Shown here: one piece after another, positions 5,142 through 6,918 of the stretch
Numbering within the stretch: position 1 is the stretch's first letter
Layout of the letters: each line of letters opens with the position of its first letter
DNA from: Acidimicrobiaceae bacterium
GTDB taxonomy: Bacteria > Actinomycetota > Acidimicrobiia > Acidimicrobiales > Bog-793
DNA: 6,918 nucleotides
NCBI GenBank assembly: GCA_025463965.1
Contig: JAODBN010000319.1
Location: 1-6,918 of the forward strand
Direction: 5' to 3'
The notes under the pieces: model-generated
Seen by the model: the letters and a program-made list of their open reading frames with translations, nothing else
Told to the model about the DNA's origin: nothing
Databases searched by the model: none
Translations under genes and position numbers: made by a program

Positions 5142-6427
5142 GGTGGTTGCGGCGCAGCGACGCCCTGAGAAGGCCGGGGTTCGCCCGGCACGTGCGCCGG
5201 GTCGCGCTCGGCGCCGCGCTGTTGGCGGTGGCCGCCGAGATCCTCGTGTGCGTGATCATCGACTTGAACGTCCGCTCGAACGCCCAGGCGGTCCTGGACT
5301 CCCGGGTCCGCGACGGCCTCAGCGAGATGGCGCTGTCCGCGCCGGAGGTCGTGCCGCTCGGCACCGACGAGGCGACCGGGCTCGTGAAGGTGGGCGACCG
5401 CGACGACGACCTCGATGACTCGCCCATCCTCGCCTGGTGGATCCCGAGCGGCGCGCGCGTCGCCGTGCCGCTCACGACGGGAGACCCGCGCCTTCCGCGC
5501 TCGGATTGGGGCATCCGCAGCCTCGTGTCGCGGACCGTCGCCGGCGACCCGCTCCGCTTCGACGGTGTCGCCCGCCGGGGCGGGGTCGTCGTCGTCGCCA
5601 CGAGCACCCGCAGCACCGACCGCCAGCTCGGCACCTTGCTGCTCGCCGAGGGGATCTTTACCCCGGTGCTCTTCCTTGGCGTGTTCGCCGCTGCGCTGCT
5701 CGTCGGCCGAGGAGCGGCGGGGCCGGTCGCTGACGCGCACCGGCGCCAGCGCGAGTTCGCCGCGGACGCCTCACACGAGCTGCGTACCCCGCTCGGGGTG
5801 ATCGAGGCAGAGGTCGGCCTGGCCCTCAGCGAGCCCCGAGACGCCCCCGCCTATCACGACGCGCTCGAGCGCGTCGGAAAGGAGTCCCGCCGCCTCGGAG
5901 TGATCGTCGACGAGCTGCTCTTCCTCGCCCGCCTCGACGCCGGTGTCGGGAGCCTCCCGTCCGAGCCGGTGGACCTGGGAGCCATCGCCGAGGCCTGCAC
6001 GGCGCGCTTTGCACCGGTGGCCGCCCGCCAGGACCAACGCCTCGAGTACCGCCCGGGGTCGGGGTCACCCCTCCTCGTTGCTGCGCCGCCGGAGTGGATG
6101 GACCGCGTCCTCGGAGTGCTGCTCGACAACGCCTGTCGTTACGCCGGGGCGAGCGGAACGGTCGAGGTGTCGAGCGAGCGCCGTGGGAGCCATGCCCTGC
6201 TGACTGTGGACGACTCGGGACCGGGCATCCCCGATGCGCTTCGCGCGGTGATCTTCGAGCGCTTCCGCCGCGGCACCGACACCGCCGCCGGGAGCGGCCT
6301 CGGATTGGCGATCGCCGACACGCTGGTCAGCGCGACGAACGGCAGCTTCGAGGTCGGGCGCTCCCCCCTCGGCGGCGCCAGGATGCGCGTCGCCTGGCCG
6401 CTGCTCCATCCCCACCGGGGAGGCTGA
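5138..6427 (+). CDS. Membrane sensor histidine kinase, partner of the upstream regulator
   Basis: The protein has 429 residues. Helix 1 (about 21-42) and helix 2 (about 165-189) enclose an extracytoplasmic sensor region of about 120 residues with an acidic stretch (DRDDDLDD, 87-94) and no cysteine. I do not recognise the sensor fold. Phospho-acceptor H213 lies in the H-box DASHELRTPL. The ATPase domain has the N-box LLDNACRYA (N331), G1 DDSGPGIP (D359, G361, G363), F-box IFERFRRG, and G2 GSGLGLAIA (385-393). All catalytic motifs look intact. Only about 17 residues join helix 2 to the H-box region, too few for a full HAMP domain; the PVADAHRRQREF linker resembles that of other HAMP-less actinobacterial kinases. 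ATG 5138 overlaps the regulator stop. Weak purines (GGTGAG) precede it, which fits translational coupling. It is convergent with the ANTAR gene 33 bp away. Confidence 0.95.
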   Translation: MRWLRRSDALRRPGFARHVRRVALGAALLAVAAEILVCVIIDLNVRSNAQAVLDSRVRDGLSEMALSAPEVVPLGTDEATGLVKVGDRDDDLDDSPILAWWIPSGARVAVPLTTGDPRLPRSDWGIRSLVSRTVAGDPLRFDGVARRGGVVVVATSTRSTDRQLGTLLLAEGIFTPVLFLGVFAAALLVGRGAAGPVADAHRRQREFAADASHELRTPLGVIEAEVGLALSEPRDAPAYHDALERVGKESRRLGVIVDELLFLARLDAGVGSLPSEPVDLGAIAEACTARFAPVAARQDQRLEYRPGSGSPLLVAAPPEWMDRVLGVLLDNACRYAGASGTVEVSSERRGSHALLTVDDSGPGIPDALRAVIFERFRRGTDTAAGSGLGLAIADTLVSATNGSFEVGRSPLGGARMRVAWPLLHPHRGG

Positions 6428-6455
6428 GACCGCCACAGCCGGGCGAGCCTCGACG

Positions 6456-6470
6456 CGTCCCTAGGGGACG
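6456..6470. terminator. Small hairpin at the convergent gene junction
   Basis: CGTCCC and GGGACG form a perfect 6-bp stem with a 3-nt loop, spanning the ANTAR-gene stop codon (TAG 6463-6461). It could act as a short terminator for either convergent gene, but there is no T-tract and the stem is short. Confidence 0.2.
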
Positions 6471-6918
6471 AGCGAGCCCTCGACCACCGCCTGGGCGACC
6501 TCGCGCATCGGCGTGCGGCTGTTCATCGCCCGCTGCTGGATGAAGCTGAAGGCCTCGGCCTCTTTCATGGCGTGGTCGTCCATCAGCTTGCCCTTGGCCC
6601 GGTCGACCCAACGGCGGGTCTCGAGCTGCTGCTCCATCCGAGCCTTCTCGTCGGTGAGCGAGGCGTTCTCCGCTTCGAGGGCCTGCATCTCGGCAAAGCG
6701 CCCGAGCGCCACCTCGATCGCCGGCAGCAGCTCCTCCTTCTGGAACGGCTTCACCAGGTACGCGAGGGCCCCCGCGTCGCGGGCCTGCTCGATCAGGTTG
6801 CGCTGGCTGAAGGCGGTGAGCACGAGCACGGCGCTGCGCCGGATCTCGTTGATCTCCCGGGCGGCGGTCAGGCCGTCCATGCCGGGCATCTTGATGTCGA
6901 GGATCACGAGGTCGGGCC
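6461..6918 (-). CDS. pdtaR: ANTAR-domain response regulator, PdtaR-like (partial, N-terminus outside window)
   Basis: The visible 151 residues begin inside the receiver domain at PDLVILDIKMPG, where the second Asp (GAC 6898-6896) is the phospho-acceptor. LVLTAFSQR (T34 of the visible part) and AYLVKPF (K56) complete the switch residues. A charged coiled-coil stretch (about 75-101) links to an ANTAR domain (about 93-146: WVDRAKGKLM, EAFSFIQQRAM, REVAQAVVE). ANTAR proteins bind paired RNA hairpins and act by antitermination or on translation. The match to mycobacterial PdtaR (Rv1626), as remembered, is strong around VLTAFSQR, ARDAGA and AYLVKPF. In mycobacteria the partner kinase is PdtaS, encoded elsewhere, so a dedicated kinase need not be adjacent. 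The nearby OmpR/kinase pair is convergent and belongs to a different class. GTG 6907 is an internal Val codon, not a start. Confidence 0.93.
   Translation of the reverse strand, partial: PDLVILDIKMPGMDGLTAAREINEIRRSAVLVLTAFSQRNLIEQARDAGALAYLVKPFQKEELLPAIEVALGRFAEMQALEAENASLTDEKARMEQQLETRRWVDRAKGKLMDDHAMKEAEAFSFIQQRAMNSRTPMREVAQAVVEGSLVP

Noticed and set aside
1..6918. CRISPR array, insertion sequence, tRNA or phage attachment site
   Set aside because: No regularly spaced repeats, transposase motifs, terminal inverted repeats or cloverleaf were seen in the window.

Overview
The window is GC-rich bacterial DNA. Third codon positions are mostly G or C, GTG starts are common, and long antisense shadow ORFs run opposite most real genes. 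Two flanking genes point to Actinomycetota: a PdtaR-like ANTAR response regulator, a family typical of that phylum, and polA. As I recall, pdtaR (Rv1626) and polA (Rv1629) also lie close together, in the same order and orientation, in Mycobacterium tuberculosis. A deep or acidophilic actinobacterial lineage is possible, but the sequence alone does not settle this.

Layout, left to right: (1) the N-terminal 5'-nuclease part of DNA polymerase I (minus strand, 1-703, running off the left edge). (2) A 371-residue membrane protein (minus, 780-1895) joining a four-helix DoxX/DoxD-like module to a C-terminal Rieske [2Fe-2S] domain through a fifth helix with a twin-arginine motif. (3) A divergent intergenic region of about 450 bp with an AT-richer patch and small inverted repeats. 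(4) A secreted 646-residue protein with two parallel-beta-helix-like halves (plus, 2351-4291), followed by a strong hairpin. (5) A two-component system: an OmpR/PhoB-type response regulator (4473-5141) and a histidine kinase (5138-6427) overlapping by 4 bp. (6) The C-terminal part of a PdtaR-like ANTAR response regulator (minus, 6461-6918, running off the right edge), convergent with the kinase.

The two edge genes and the DoxX-Rieske gene share the minus strand. The beta-helix gene and the two-component system form an opposite-strand block between pdtaR and the DoxX-Rieske gene. One reading is a conserved pdtaR-polA backbone carrying a lineage-specific insertion: an envelope redox protein, a secreted glycan-active or glycan-binding protein, and a sensor pair. 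Any functional link among these is inference from proximity.

I found no mobile element, CRISPR array, tRNA or rRNA. The most unusual items are the DoxX-Rieske fusion with its internal Tat-like helix, the duplicated beta-helix protein of unknown substrate, the apparent leaderless GTG starts of polA and the OmpR-type regulator, and an apparent one-heptad lengthening of the PdtaR coiled coil.
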